Below are positions 45,320 to 54,654 of a stretch of DNA of 64,000 bases, in pieces. The notes beneath the pieces were generated by a model. The model had not been told where the DNA came from, made no database searches, and saw nothing but the letters and a program-made list of their open reading frames with translations. A program made the position numbers and the translations under genes. Position 1 is the stretch's first letter. The number at the start of each line of letters is the position of its first letter. The DNA is from Bacteroidota bacterium (GTDB lineage Bacteria > Bacteroidota > Ignavibacteria > UBA10030 > UBA8401), in NCBI GenBank assembly GCA_035506275.1, contig DATJPT010000007.1, positions 1-64,000 of the forward strand, in the 5' to 3' direction.

Positions 45320-46389
45320 GATGTCACGATCGCGGAACAAAGCCGCTCCGCCATTTCCTGAGTGCCGATTTTCTTTGAATTCTCTGTTACAATATCGGGA
45401 GTTCGATATCCATTATCAAGGACTTTTTCGATCGCCGATTCCACATCCTCCGCCTCTTTCTGGAGGTCGAACGAAAACCTGAGCATCAATGCCACCGATG
45501 CCACCGTAGCAAGCGGATTCGCCTTGTCCTGTCCGGCAATGTCCGGAGCGCTGCCGTGCACCGGTTCGTACAGCGCCACTTTACCCCCCAGGCTGGCCGA
45601 CGCCAGCATGCCTATGGAGCCTGTCAGCATTGCCGCTTCATCGCTTAAAATATCGCCGAACATGTTTTCCGTAACGATAACGTCGAACTGACGGGGGTTT
45701 CGCACGAGCTGCATGGCGCAATTGTCAACATACATGTGCGAAAGTTCAACGTCCGGGTACTGCTGTGCAACTGAGACGACCGTTTTCCGCCAGAGCTGCG
45801 ACGTTTCGAGGATGTTGGCCTTGTCAACCGAGCAGACTTTTTTTCTTCTCTTCCGGGCGATGTCAAACGCGCTTTTTGCGATGCGCTGAATTTCGGACTC
45901 CGCATAGACAAGCGTGTTGGTGGCCACGGGCTCCCCATTTTTTGTTTCGATCCCCCTCGGTGTCCCGAAATAGATTCCCCCCGTCAGCTCGCGAACAACC
46001 ACAATATCGATCCCTTCGACAACTTCCCGCTTCAGCGCCGATGCGTTGAGCAGCGCAGAAAAGATCTTCGCCGGCCGGATGTTGGCATAGAGGCCGAGAT
46101 TTTTCCGGAGCCCAAGCAGCGCCTGTTCAGGTTTGAGGTTCGGAGGATTATCGTCCCACTTCGGTCCGCCAACCGCGCCGAGCAGCACCGCATCGCTTGA
46201 GCGACAGCTTTTGAGCGTCTCATCGGGGAGCGGAATTCCGACGGCATCCAGCGCCGCTCCGCCGGCAAGCGCATGCTTGAACGTGAATTGATGCTTGTAT
46301 TTTTTGGAAACGGCTTCTAAAACTTTTAGAGCTCCTCCGACCACTTCCTTTCCAATGCCATCGCCCGGTATGACCGTAATAGTATACAA
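45316..46389 (-). CDS. leuB: 3-isopropylmalate dehydrogenase
   Basis: 357 residues. The start is TTG at 46389, with AGGAT five bases upstream, giving MYTITVIPGDGIGKEVV. Markers: LLGAVGGPKWDD, substrate Arg loop LGLYANIRPAK, RELTGGIYFG, and the cofactor region EPVHGSAPDIAGQDKANPLA. It oxidises 3-isopropylmalate with NAD in leucine synthesis. Its stop overlaps the start of the threonine leader peptide. It is 54 bases downstream of proC on the same strand. Confidence 0.96.
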   Translation of the reverse strand: MYTITVIPGDGIGKEVVGGALKVLEAVSKKYKHQFTFKHALAGGAALDAVGIPLPDETLKSCRSSDAVLLGAVGGPKWDDNPPNLKPEQALLGLRKNLGLYANIRPAKIFSALLNASALKREVVEGIDIVVVRELTGGIYFGTPRGIETKNGEPVATNTLVYAESEIQRIAKSAFDIARKRRKKVCSVDKANILETSQLWRKTVVSVAQQYPDVELSHMYVDNCAMQLVRNPRQFDVIVTENMFGDILSDEAAMLTGSIGMLASASLGGKVALYEPVHGSAPDIAGQDKANPLATVASVALMLRFSFDLQKEAEDVESAIEKVLDNGYRTPDIVTENSKKIGTQEMAERLCSAIVTS

Positions 46390-46443
46390 TGAGATCCTCT
46401 TTCCGTTTTCTTCTTTCTCTAAACTATCATTCTTAATTCATTA

Positions 46444-47331
46444 CTACTTATTGATCATCTCGCTCAATTCTTTCGACCGCTTCGCCGCCGTGGCGACGGC
46501 GTTGATCAGCATCGAGCGAAGCCCGTGCGATTCAAGCTCGTGCACCGCGTTGATCGCGGTCCCCCCCGGCGTCGTGACCTGGTCGCGAAGGATGGCCGGG
46601 TGAAGATTCGATTCCTTGACGAGCTTTGCGGAACCGAGCACTGTTTGAATCGCAAGCTTTGTGGAGACGTCGCGCGGCAGCCCCATCTTCACGCCGCCGT
46701 CGATCAGCGCTTCGATCACCATATAGATGTAGGCAGGACCGCTGCCGCTCAGGCCGGTCACGGCGTCGAGCTGAGATTCATCGACAACGACGACCTCGCC
46801 GACCGCTTCAAAGATCGAAATGGCGATCCGCTGCTGCTCTTCAGTCACGAAACGTCCGAAAGAAACCGCCGTCGCTCCTTCATCGACGGTGGAGGCAATG
46901 TTCGGCATCGCCCGGACGATCGGATTGTTTTTCCCCGTCCGTGACAGGATCGAATCGATCGTCACCCCCGCCGCGATGGAGATCAGCATCTGGTCCTCGC
47001 GCAAGGCCGAATGGATCTCGTCGAGAACTTTGCCGATCGTGTACGGCTTCACACACAGCATGACAATGTCGGCAAACCGTGCCGCCTGGACGTTATCGAG
47101 GGTGTGATTGATCTTCCACTTCGTGCCGAGCTTTTCCAGTTTTGCGGAGTGAGTGCCGCTAGCGATGATCTTGTCGTGAGGGGCAAGTTTCGCGTTCAAG
47201 ATTCCCCTCAGAAGGGATGTTCCCATGTTTCCAGCGCCGATGATCGCGATAGCCCGGTTGAGGCTTATCTTCTCCCCCCGGGTCGACGCTTCCTCGTTGG
47301 TCACAAAAGCCTGCTCCTTTTTTTGCTCCAC
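46444..47331 (-). CDS. proC: Pyrroline-5-carboxylate reductase
   Basis: 295 residues from GTG 47331, with AGGAG seven bases upstream located inside the end of leuD, so the two are tightly coupled. After an unusual 26-residue N-terminal extension comes the Rossmann motif AIIGAGNMGTSLLRG. VRAMPNIASTVDEGATAVSFG and AVTGLSGSGPAYIYMVIEALIDGGVKMGLPRDVSTKLAIQTVLGSAKLV are the ProC signatures. It makes proline from pyrroline-5-carboxylate with NAD(P)H. Its position between leuD and leuB is uncommon. Confidence 0.95.
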   Translation of the reverse strand: MEQKKEQAFVTNEEASTRGEKISLNRAIAIIGAGNMGTSLLRGILNAKLAPHDKIIASGTHSAKLEKLGTKWKINHTLDNVQAARFADIVMLCVKPYTIGKVLDEIHSALREDQMLISIAAGVTIDSILSRTGKNNPIVRAMPNIASTVDEGATAVSFGRFVTEEQQRIAISIFEAVGEVVVVDESQLDAVTGLSGSGPAYIYMVIEALIDGGVKMGLPRDVSTKLAIQTVLGSAKLVKESNLHPAILRDQVTTPGGTAINAVHELESHGLRSMLINAVATAAKRSKELSEMINK

Positions 47332-47332
47332 G

Positions 47333-47899
47333 TTAGTGCTCCTTCAACATTCCTGATTGCCGCGCATAGGAAAAAATTCCGCCGGCACGGAGAATTCCTT
47401 CAATATCACCGAGCGGATTTAATTGATAGACAACCTGACGTGTCGTGTTTGTCAGGATCCCCTTCGCCGTGTCCAGCGAGAGCTCATCCCCGGTCTTAAT
47501 CTCCTGATAGAGGTGTTTGCTTGTCTCAAACGGCGCGACGAAGCCGCCGTCGATCGAGTTTCGGTAGAATATCCGCGCGTACGATTCGGCCACCACCGCC
47601 TCGATGCCGGCGATGTTGAGCGCGACGGGCGCATGTTCCCGCGAAGAGCCGCAGCCAAAATTCTTTCCGCCGATGATGATCTTGTACTCGGACTGCCATT
47701 TTCCCTCTTTGATGAACGGAATATGTCCCGCCGGCAGCCCGGATGCTTCTATCGGGACGCCCGACAAGGCGAATTTTCCGTAGTTCTTCTTCTCCTCCGG
47801 ATCATCCAGCTTATACACTAAATGAGCGGCCGGGATGATCTGGTCGGTGTCGATGTCGTTCCCCAGGACAAACGCTTTCCCTTTAATAATGTTTTTCAT
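47333..47899 (-). CDS. leuD: 3-isopropylmalate dehydratase small subunit
   Basis: 188 residues. VLGNDIDTDQIIPAAHLVY near the start and GGKNFGCGSSREHAPVALNIAGIEAVVAESYARIFYRNSIDGG (the swivel-domain signature) are intact. It forms isopropylmalate isomerase with LeuC, whose gene is about 7 kb upstream on the same strand at 54655..55953. It heads the leuD-proC-leuB string that leads into the threonine leader. Confidence 0.95.
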   Translation of the reverse strand: MKNIIKGKAFVLGNDIDTDQIIPAAHLVYKLDDPEEKKNYGKFALSGVPIEASGLPAGHIPFIKEGKWQSEYKIIIGGKNFGCGSSREHAPVALNIAGIEAVVAESYARIFYRNSIDGGFVAPFETSKHLYQEIKTGDELSLDTAKGILTNTTRQVVYQLNPLGDIEGILRAGGIFSYARQSGMLKEH

Positions 47900-47952
47900 G
47901 GTACGGTGTTATTAGATGTGATTTGAAACCACCAAAACGCGATGGCAAGAAT

Positions 47953-48176
47953 TTAAATTATGAAACGCTTGATTCCGTTTTTGATGCATGGGGCATAAAT
48001 TTTTGGAAGCCTGGCCTGAGGCTGAGCATGAAAGCCACTCTTTTCATGCTCGTGAAAAAAAAACAAAATATTTTTTCCAGCAGCCCCGGTCCTATATTCC
48101 TGTGAACATCAAAACCCGCATGAACAATGCCGGCCGCAATCCTCTTTTCTTTCTCAGTTAAAGGGTGATAGATCAT
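47953..48176 (-). pseudogene. GxxExxY-domain protein, truncated and frameshifted
   Basis: The first frame reads LTEKEKRIAAGIVHAGFDVHRNIGPGLLEKIF, the start of the small GxxExxY family (PD-(D/E)XK-like fold). It then runs into a nine-A tract on the plus strand (48055-48063). In another frame the text resumes as HEHEKSGFHAQPQARLPKIY, which fits the next conserved block, to a stop at 47953-47955. A one-base slip in the homopolymer joins the two. The C-terminal catalytic half is missing. A decayed insert between leuD and tag. Confidence 0.7.
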
Positions 48177-48212
48177 CTTCCCCGTTTCTTTAGTGTCCGC
48201 GCGCTTTCGTAA

Positions 48213-48770
48213 TCACCTTTTTTTTCGAAAGCAGGACATTGTATGATCGTCAACCATGCCGGTGGCCTGCATGAACGCATAACAGATCGTCGATCCGACG
48301 AACCGGAATCCCCTTTTTTTTAGGTCGGCGCTCATGGCGTCGGATTCCCTTGTTTCCGGTTTGATGTCTTTTAGCCTCTTTGGTCTATTGTAAATTGTCT
48401 TCCCGCCGACAAACTGCCAGAGATACGCATCGAAGCTCCCAAATTCTTTCTGAACATCCAGAAACGCTTTGGCATTGCCGATCGTTGCGGCGACCTTAAG
48501 CCTGTTGCGAACGATCCCTTCGTCCTTGAGCAGCGATCTTATTTTTCTTTGATCGTACCTGGCGATCTTTTTCGCATCGAAATTATCGAATGCCTTCCTG
48601 TAATTTTCCCGCTTTCGCAGAATCGTTATCCAGCTCAAACCCGCCTGCGCCCCTTCGAGAATAAGCATCTCGAATAATTTCCGGTCGTCGTGGACAGGGA
48701 CGCCCCATTCGTTGTCATGATATTCAATATAGAGCGGATCCGTACCGCTCCATGCACACCGTTCCTTCAC
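48213..48770 (-). CDS. tag: DNA-3-methyladenine glycosylase I
   Basis: 185 residues, near the usual 187. [27 protein letters not shown] gives zinc ligands C5 and H18; DDHTMSCF near the end gives the other His and Cys. E39 in [16 protein letters not shown] is the conserved acid. It removes 3-methyladenine from alkylated DNA. The ATG overlaps the ridA stop by four bases, so the amidase-ridA-tag genes are probably one transcript. Confidence 0.96.
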   Translation of the reverse strand: MKERCAWSGTDPLYIEYHDNEWGVPVHDDRKLFEMLILEGAQAGLSWITILRKRENYRKAFDNFDAKKIARYDQRKIRSLLKDEGIVRNRLKVAATIGNAKAFLDVQKEFGSFDAYLWQFVGGKTIYNRPKRLKDIKPETRESDAMSADLKKRGFRFVGSTICYAFMQATGMVDDHTMSCFRKKR

Positions 48771-49165
48771 TTTTTCTTCTTCCCGATAATCGCATCGGCT
48801 TCGATCTCGACCAGCATCTCCGGCGCGATGAGCCTGCGAACCTCGACCATGCTTGTCGCCGGCCGGATATTCTTGAAATATTCTCCGTGTGCTTTACCGA
48901 TCTTCTCCCAGTCGGCGATATTGACGACAAACATCCGCGTGCGCACAACGTCCTGTAAACTTGCTCCGGCTTTCTTGAGCGCCGACTCGATATTCTTTAT
49001 CGTCTGGACGGTCTGAGCGTACGGATCGCCGGCACCGATGATCTTCCCTTCCGCGTCCGTCGCCGTCGTGCCGGAGACATAGACCTTATTTCCGCTTCTG
49101 ACGGCCCGTGAATAGCCGACGATCGGCTCCCACGGCGTTCCGCTGGCAATATTCTTCCGCTTCAT
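48767..49165 (-). CDS. RidA-family protein
   Basis: 132 residues of the YjgF/YER057c/UK114 fold: [61 protein letters not shown] and [20 protein letters not shown]. The Arg in RTRMFV corresponds to the catalytic Arg of RidA imine deaminases. The family removes reactive enamine/imine intermediates; this branch is diverged from canonical RidA. It lies three bases after the amidase gene and overlaps tag. Confidence 0.9.
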   Translation of the reverse strand: MKRKNIASGTPWEPIVGYSRAVRSGNKVYVSGTTATDAEGKIIGAGDPYAQTVQTIKNIESALKKAGASLQDVVRTRMFVVNIADWEKIGKAHGEYFKNIRPATSMVEVRRLIAPEMLVEIEADAIIGKKKK

Positions 49166-49168
49166 GAT

Positions 49169-50839
49169 TTACTCTTCAAGCTTCGGATGTTTGAGGTGAA
49201 AATCGGTCGCATCCTGGTACTGTTTCGCGACGGCAAGCAGCGTCGCTTCGTCGAACAGTTTTCCGAGAAAGGTGATGCTCGTCGGCGTCCCTTTCTTCGA
49301 GAAACCGTTCGGGACGACAACGCACGGATGCCCCGTCAGGTTCGTCAACAGCGAGTTATCGCCGTCGAACGGGGGCGCAACGATCACATCTACCTGGCCC
49401 ATGAGCTTCGCCATATCCTGGATGGCGAGGTACCGCACGCGGTTCGCCTGGATGTATTCCACCGCGGGAATAAAGCGGGCGCTCCGGAAGATATTCGGCC
49501 ACGAATCCTTGGCCTGCCGCGCGAGCATGCTGTCCCTTCCGCTCCTCGTCAGCTCGTCGAACGATGCCCCTGCTTCAGCGGTGAGAATGATCGACATGTC
49601 GTTAATCGGCAGCGACGGCAGCGTCACCGGTATCAGTTTTGCGCCCAATCTTTTCAGCACCGCAAACGACGAATCGTTGTTCTCCCGGTTCGTCTTCACG
49701 CTGTCGAAATCATTCTTCAGGTAACCGATCTTCAATGTGCTCAAGGAAATCTTTGGGCTGTAGTTGAACGGGACGTCGTACAGCGTCTGGTCTTTTCCGT
49801 CGGGACCATAAATGGCGTTGAACACCAGCGCGCAATCCTCGACCGTCCTGCAGATCGGCCCGATCTTATCCATCGACCAGGCAAGCGCCATCGCTCCGGT
49901 CCTGCTCACGCGCCCGTACGTCGGACGCAAACCGGTCGTCCCGCAAACGGTCGACGGGGAGACGATCGACCCCCATGTCTCCGTGCCGATGGCAAACGCG
50001 ACCAATCCAGCGGATGTCGCGCATGCAGAACCGGCGGACGATCCGCTCGACCCTTCTTTATAGTTCCACGGATTGCGCGTCATTCCGCCGAACCAAACAT
50101 CGTCCATCGCAAGCTCCCCCATCGAGAGTTTTGCGACAAGAACAGCCCCCGCATCTTCCAATCTCCTGACAACCGTTGCATCTTCATCGATCAATTGATT
50201 TCTGTATGGAGCTGCTCCCCATGTCGTCTTGTATGTCTTCGTCGCCAGCAGATCTTTGATGCCGAACGGAATTCCGTGAAGCGGTCCGCGGTATTTTCCT
50301 GCGGCGATCTCGGCATCCGCCTGTTTTGCCTGTCTCATCGCGAGGTCTTCGGTAAGCGTCACAATGCAAAGAAGCTTCGGGCCGTATCGCTTCAGCCGGT
50401 TCAGATACATCGTCGTCAACTGCAGCGACGTTACCTTCCTGGTGCGGATCAATTCCGCCAGCTGTCCGACAGAAGAGAAGGCGAGATTATCAAGATTCGC
50501 CGGGACGGCGACGGTGCCCGCCGGGCTCGCCATGAAGGGCCTTCGCAAAGATTCAAATTTCATTCCGACGGGGATCGGATTCAGCGCCAGCGCGGGGGGA
50601 ACATTATTCGCGAGCGTGATCTTTCTGATGTTCTGGTAGTTCGTCAGCTGGTCCTTAAGGCCGTCGATCATCGAATCCCGCTTCGCATTCGTGAAGTTCA
50701 AACCGAATAATTTCTCCGCACTTGCAATGGCATCGCGCGTAATGGGGGACGAGGTCTTTTCCTCAACCAGGGCGCCTAAGAGAAAAAACGCGCAGCATGC
50801 AAACCCGGTGATCAAAATATATTTCGTTTGCCGATGCAT
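49169..50839 (-). CDS. Exported amidase-signature hydrolase
   Basis: 556 residues. The N-terminal hydrophobic run YILITGFACCAFFLLGALV suggests a signal peptide or anchor. The amidase-signature triad is present: K195 (PFGIKDLL), cis-Ser S267 in GSSGSSAG and nucleophile S291 in GTETWGSI. It hydrolyses an amide; the substrate is not deducible, and export makes an aminoacyl-tRNA role impossible. First gene of the amidase-ridA-tag string. Confidence 0.88.
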   Translation of the reverse strand: MHRQTKYILITGFACCAFFLLGALVEEKTSSPITRDAIASAEKLFGLNFTNAKRDSMIDGLKDQLTNYQNIRKITLANNVPPALALNPIPVGMKFESLRRPFMASPAGTVAVPANLDNLAFSSVGQLAELIRTRKVTSLQLTTMYLNRLKRYGPKLLCIVTLTEDLAMRQAKQADAEIAAGKYRGPLHGIPFGIKDLLATKTYKTTWGAAPYRNQLIDEDATVVRRLEDAGAVLVAKLSMGELAMDDVWFGGMTRNPWNYKEGSSGSSAGSACATSAGLVAFAIGTETWGSIVSPSTVCGTTGLRPTYGRVSRTGAMALAWSMDKIGPICRTVEDCALVFNAIYGPDGKDQTLYDVPFNYSPKISLSTLKIGYLKNDFDSVKTNRENNDSSFAVLKRLGAKLIPVTLPSLPINDMSIILTAEAGASFDELTRSGRDSMLARQAKDSWPNIFRSARFIPAVEYIQANRVRYLAIQDMAKLMGQVDVIVAPPFDGDNSLLTNLTGHPCVVVPNGFSKKGTPTSITFLGKLFDEATLLAVAKQYQDATDFHLKHPKLEE

Positions 50840-50917
50840 ATTCTCATTCCTTAAAGGTGTGACATGGAGAATAATGAATTAGATCTTCCTGACGGCAAAA
50901 TCTCTCCTTCACCAATA

Positions 50918-51475
50918 CTATCTTTTATAGGTTCCCATCAATTGCCCCTCTCCGAGAATGTGATGCTCCATGGCCTTCTGCAGCTGGGCTTTGGTCGCGC
51001 CGGTCTCCAGCGGGACATTCGCGTCGAGCGCATAGACCTTGAAAAAGTAACGATGCGTGCCCCCCGGCGGGCATGGACCGTCGTATCCAAGCTGACGCGA
51101 ATCGTTCATTCCCTGCCGGGCGCCATTCTTGAGCGTCGAGTGCCGCGGCACGTTTTCCGAAAGCCCTTTTGTATCTGCCGGAAGGTTGAACAACACCCAA
51201 TGGACCCACGTCCCGCGGGGGGCGTCGGGGTCGTCGGCGATGAGCGCAATACTCTTCGTGCCGCCCGGAATTCCCGACCATTCAAGCGGAGGGGAAATAT
51301 TGTCGCCATCGCACGTGAATTTCTTCGGTATCGTTTCCCCCTCGTTGAACGCTGTGCTGCTGACTTTCATATTCATTGCCGAGTCTCCTTTCGCCGTGAT
51401 CGCATCGCGGCTGAGATCTTGATTTGAGAAAAGCAAGACAAGGGCGAAACCGAAATACCTTGTTTTCACTCCCAT
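50918..51475 (-). CDS. YbhB/YbcL-type PEBP-like protein
   Basis: Up to 185 residues. The core from MNMKVSSTAFNEGETIPKKFTCDGDNISPPLEWSGIP, the D-D-P-D-A-P and H-W-V-L-F-N-L-P motifs and GYDGPCPPGGTHRYFFKVYALD is the bacterial phosphatidylethanolamine-binding (RKIP-like) family. ATG 51475 has GGAGG five bases upstream and yields a short hydrophobic leader (YFGFALVLLFS); an internal ATG at 51376 also has GGAGA. Both starts could be used, giving exported and cytosolic forms. The ligand is unknown. Confidence 0.85.
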   Translation of the reverse strand: MGVKTRYFGFALVLLFSNQDLSRDAITAKGDSAMNMKVSSTAFNEGETIPKKFTCDGDNISPPLEWSGIPGGTKSIALIADDPDAPRGTWVHWVLFNLPADTKGLSENVPRHSTLKNGARQGMNDSRQLGYDGPCPPGGTHRYFFKVYALDANVPLETGATKAQLQKAMEHHILGEGQLMGTYKR

Positions 51476-51551
51476 TGCGTCCTCCGCAATTTCTCACGGC
51501 TTAATATCTTTCTGTTCAGGCAAAAAATCAATAACCGTCCACCGCGAACAT

Positions 51552-54347
51552 CTATCCGGTGTTCCTGAGCCCCGCCGCGATCCCGTTAATACTCAGGAAA
51601 ATCGCTTGTTCAAGCTCCTCCTGCGTTGGACGCGAAAGTTCTTTTCCGTGGAGCCTCCGCAAAAGTTCTATTTGGATGTAGCTCAACGGGTCTACATACG
51701 GGTTCCGGAGCTGGATCGACCGGAGCAGCATTTCGTTGTTCTCAAGAATTTCCTTTTGGTCTGTGACAAGCAGGATCATTTTTTCCGTTGTGTCGTGCTG
51801 CTCCCTGAGGAGACCGTAGATTCGTTCTCCCAAGTCTTTCGGCACGACAAGCGACGCATACTCTCTCGAAATCGTAAAATCCCCTTTCGCGAGGATCATC
51901 TGCATGTTGTCGATCAGCGAACGGAACGTCTGCCATCGGCGGTACATCTGCCGGAGCAACTTCAGTTTCTTCGGATCGGGCGCTGCGCTCTCGCCGAACA
52001 GGAATTTCTTCAATCCTTCCCCCGCTCCGAGCCATCCGGGCAGAACGTGGCGGCTCTGCATCCAGCCGAACGTCCACGGGATCGCCCGCAGGTCCTCGAT
52101 CCGTTCGCTCGCCACGCGCTTGGCGGGACGCGAACCGATCTGCAGTTTCATGATCTCCTCGATCGGAGTCGCCTGGGCAAAATATTTCACGAAATCCTTT
52201 TCTTCGTAGACTGTGCGCCGGTATGCGGTGTAGCTGTGCTGCGCGATCTCGTCCATCGCCTCGAACCAGCGGGTCCGGTTCCTGTCGAACTCCGGGTCGA
52301 GATGCGCCTTCGGGATGTTACCCATCAGCATTGCCGACGTCGTCAGCTCGAGCGACCGCTGCGCGATCGCGGGATGAGCGTATTTCAGGGAAATAACTTC
52401 CCCCTGTTCCGTGATTTTTATTTTCGCATTGAGCGAATGCGCCGGCTGTGAAAGGATCGCTTCGTACTCAGGCCCGCCGCCGCGTCCCACGGTTCCCCCT
52501 CTGCCATGAAAGAAGATCCAATCGATGTCCGCAAGCTGTGAGATCTTCGTGAGATGCCGCTGCGCTTTGTAAAGAGACCAGTGCGAGCCGACAATTCCCC
52601 CCTCCTTCGTGCTGTCGGAGTAGCCGATCATGATCTCCTGACGCCGTCCGCGGCTTTCGAGATGACGGCGGTACGCCTGGTTGCGGTACAGGCGCTCCAT
52701 TGTTTCCGGCGCCGCATCGAGGTCCTTCGTCGTTTCGAAAAGAGGGACAACATCGAGCGAACTCATACGGCGAGCCGCGTCGGCCGAGAAAAGGCCGGTA
52801 CATTTCATCAAATACAAAACCTCCAGCACATCCGCAGCCGATTCGGTCATGCTGATGATATACGACCGGACGGCAAGTCCATCGATCTCCGTTTGCGCCC
52901 GCTTGACCTTCCGCAGAACAGCCAAGGTTTCCGCGCTGGCTGGCGCAAGCGTTGATTCGTTGAACGAGGGAACGCCGGGTCTCGATAATTCCTCGGTCAA
53001 CCATTCTTCGCGCGCCTCGGCCGTCATCGCCGAATACTGGACGGAACGCTGCGACAACAATTCTGCGATGGTTTCGGTGTGGACGCTCCGATGCTGCCGG
53101 ATATCGAGCGTCGCCAGATGGAAACCGAACGTCTCAACGTTGCGGATGAGATCTTTCAACAATCCATTCGCCTGAAGTTCCCCTTTGTGTGCGCGCAAAC
53201 TCCTGTCGAGGATGTGAAGGTCGTCAAGAAGCTCGGATGAGGAATGATACATCAACTCCGCGTGGGAGGCGTCTCCGTCGGTGTAGTCGATCCTGAACTG
53301 CAGGCGGCGGTAAATGTACGCAAGCTTCACCCGGTAGACTTCATCGTCGTTGCGCACCTGGGCAGGTTTCTCCAGCATCGCTTTGTCGCTGCGTATGGAC
53401 TGGAGCAACTCCTCGCTCCCGCCGACGACCTTCGACGACTCGCTCGACTCGACGAAAAGTTCGTCGACGGCATGCAGGTGCAATTCAAGAATCGTTTTCG
53501 CCTGCCGCTGCAGGGTCTTCCATGTTGCGTCCGCGGAAACGAACGGGTTGCCGTCCCGGTCCCCTCCGATCCACGAGCCGAACCTGATGAACGACGGAAT
53601 GGGGGAGTTCCATTGCGGATAGACCGCCGCTGCAGCGCGCTCGAGATCCCGGTAAAATTTGGGGATCGTTCTATACAGCACGTTGCGGAAATAATAAAGC
53701 CCGTTGTACACCTCATCGAGAACGGAAATATTGTACGAGCGCGTTTCTTCCGTCTGCCAGAGGCTCGTGATGTGCCGTTTGATCTCGTGTTCCAGCGCTG
53801 ATCGTTCGGCGGCGGTCGCGTTGTTGTGGTCAAATTCTTCGAGCAGCTTCCATATCCGCGAGTGCTTTTCGAGGATTGTCCTCCGTGCCGCTTCGGTGGG
53901 GTGAGCAGTAAAGACCGGCATGATCGAGAGGCGTGAAAAAAGCGCCGCGATGTCATCTTCCTTTACGCCGAGCTTTTTCAATTTCTCGAATGTGTCCTGC
54001 GAGGAGCCGGGATACCCGCTCCCGGGATGCTGCAGCAAATAACTCCGCTGCCGCTGAATGCGGTAATGCTGTTCTGCAGTGTTGGTGAGCTGGAAATATG
54101 CGGCGAACGCCCTCACAACCTTTGCCATGTCGGACGGATCCATTGCGCCGATCAGCCGCCGCATCGTCTGCTGGTGCGACGGATCGTACCGCTGGCGGAG
54201 CTGCTTTGACGTCTGCCTGATCTGCTCTTCCAGCTCGAACAGACGGCGGCCCTCCTGCTCTTCAATCACCTGGCCGAGCAGGTTGCCGAGCAGCCGGATA
54301 TTCTTCCGGAGAGGTTCGTCCTGTTGTTTAGTGATGCGGCGAGGCAT
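51552..54347 (-). CDS. ppc: Phosphoenolpyruvate carboxylase
   Basis: 931 residues, full length. H149 in VFTAHPTEAARR, GSWIGGDRDGNPFV, GYSDSTKEGG, the glycine-rich FHGRGGTVGRGGGP and the C-terminal end RNTG are all as in active bacterial PEPC. It carboxylates PEP to oxaloacetate, feeding aspartate and thus the threonine genes nearby. It is preceded by the terminator after leuC, so it probably has its own promoter. Confidence 0.97.
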   Translation of the reverse strand: MPRRITKQQDEPLRKNIRLLGNLLGQVIEEQEGRRLFELEEQIRQTSKQLRQRYDPSHQQTMRRLIGAMDPSDMAKVVRAFAAYFQLTNTAEQHYRIQRQRSYLLQHPGSGYPGSSQDTFEKLKKLGVKEDDIAALFSRLSIMPVFTAHPTEAARRTILEKHSRIWKLLEEFDHNNATAAERSALEHEIKRHITSLWQTEETRSYNISVLDEVYNGLYYFRNVLYRTIPKFYRDLERAAAAVYPQWNSPIPSFIRFGSWIGGDRDGNPFVSADATWKTLQRQAKTILELHLHAVDELFVESSESSKVVGGSEELLQSIRSDKAMLEKPAQVRNDDEVYRVKLAYIYRRLQFRIDYTDGDASHAELMYHSSSELLDDLHILDRSLRAHKGELQANGLLKDLIRNVETFGFHLATLDIRQHRSVHTETIAELLSQRSVQYSAMTAEAREEWLTEELSRPGVPSFNESTLAPASAETLAVLRKVKRAQTEIDGLAVRSYIISMTESAADVLEVLYLMKCTGLFSADAARRMSSLDVVPLFETTKDLDAAPETMERLYRNQAYRRHLESRGRRQEIMIGYSDSTKEGGIVGSHWSLYKAQRHLTKISQLADIDWIFFHGRGGTVGRGGGPEYEAILSQPAHSLNAKIKITEQGEVISLKYAHPAIAQRSLELTTSAMLMGNIPKAHLDPEFDRNRTRWFEAMDEIAQHSYTAYRRTVYEEKDFVKYFAQATPIEEIMKLQIGSRPAKRVASERIEDLRAIPWTFGWMQSRHVLPGWLGAGEGLKKFLFGESAAPDPKKLKLLRQMYRRWQTFRSLIDNMQMILAKGDFTISREYASLVVPKDLGERIYGLLREQHDTTEKMILLVTDQKEILENNEMLLRSIQLRNPYVDPLSYIQIELLRRLHGKELSRPTQEELEQAIFLSINGIAAGLRNTG

Positions 54348-54654
54348 GATCGTTTAGACAGATGTACGGGATGAACGATGAGATAATTAAGAATTAAAAG
54401 GGAAAAAGGAAAAATTAAGGTGAAAGATCAAAACGGATGAATTTGGAATCCAGTACTTTAATGTTACCCTTTGCATTTTTAATTTTGACCTTGCTCTGGT
54501 CGGGGCGACATAGGGACAAAGCGCCGTGAAAATTAAAAATGAACGGGAGAAAATGAAAAACAAAACTCAGGCGTACGTCAGCCTGAGTATGAATAATTCC
54601 GCTGTCCAGCCTATGTAAGGTTCCGCCTACAGCACAACGGTCATCCACGATCCA
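54348..54654. other. 307-base spacer between leuC and ppc
   Basis: Holds the leuC terminator (54552..54588) and low-complexity purine-rich words (AATTAAAAGGGAAAAAGG near 54391) with a partial inverse (CCCTTTGCATTTTTAATTTT near 54467). No gene. The ppc promoter should lie here but no clear -35/-10 pair was found. Confidence 0.5.
54552..54588 (-). terminator. Intrinsic terminator after leuC
   Basis: On the minus strand ACTCAGGC pairs with GCCTGAGT (54581-54588 with 54565-54572), loop 8 bases, followed by TTTGTTTTT. It is 67 bases beyond the leuC stop, ending the cimA-aroF-leuA-leuC gene string. Confidence 0.88.
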
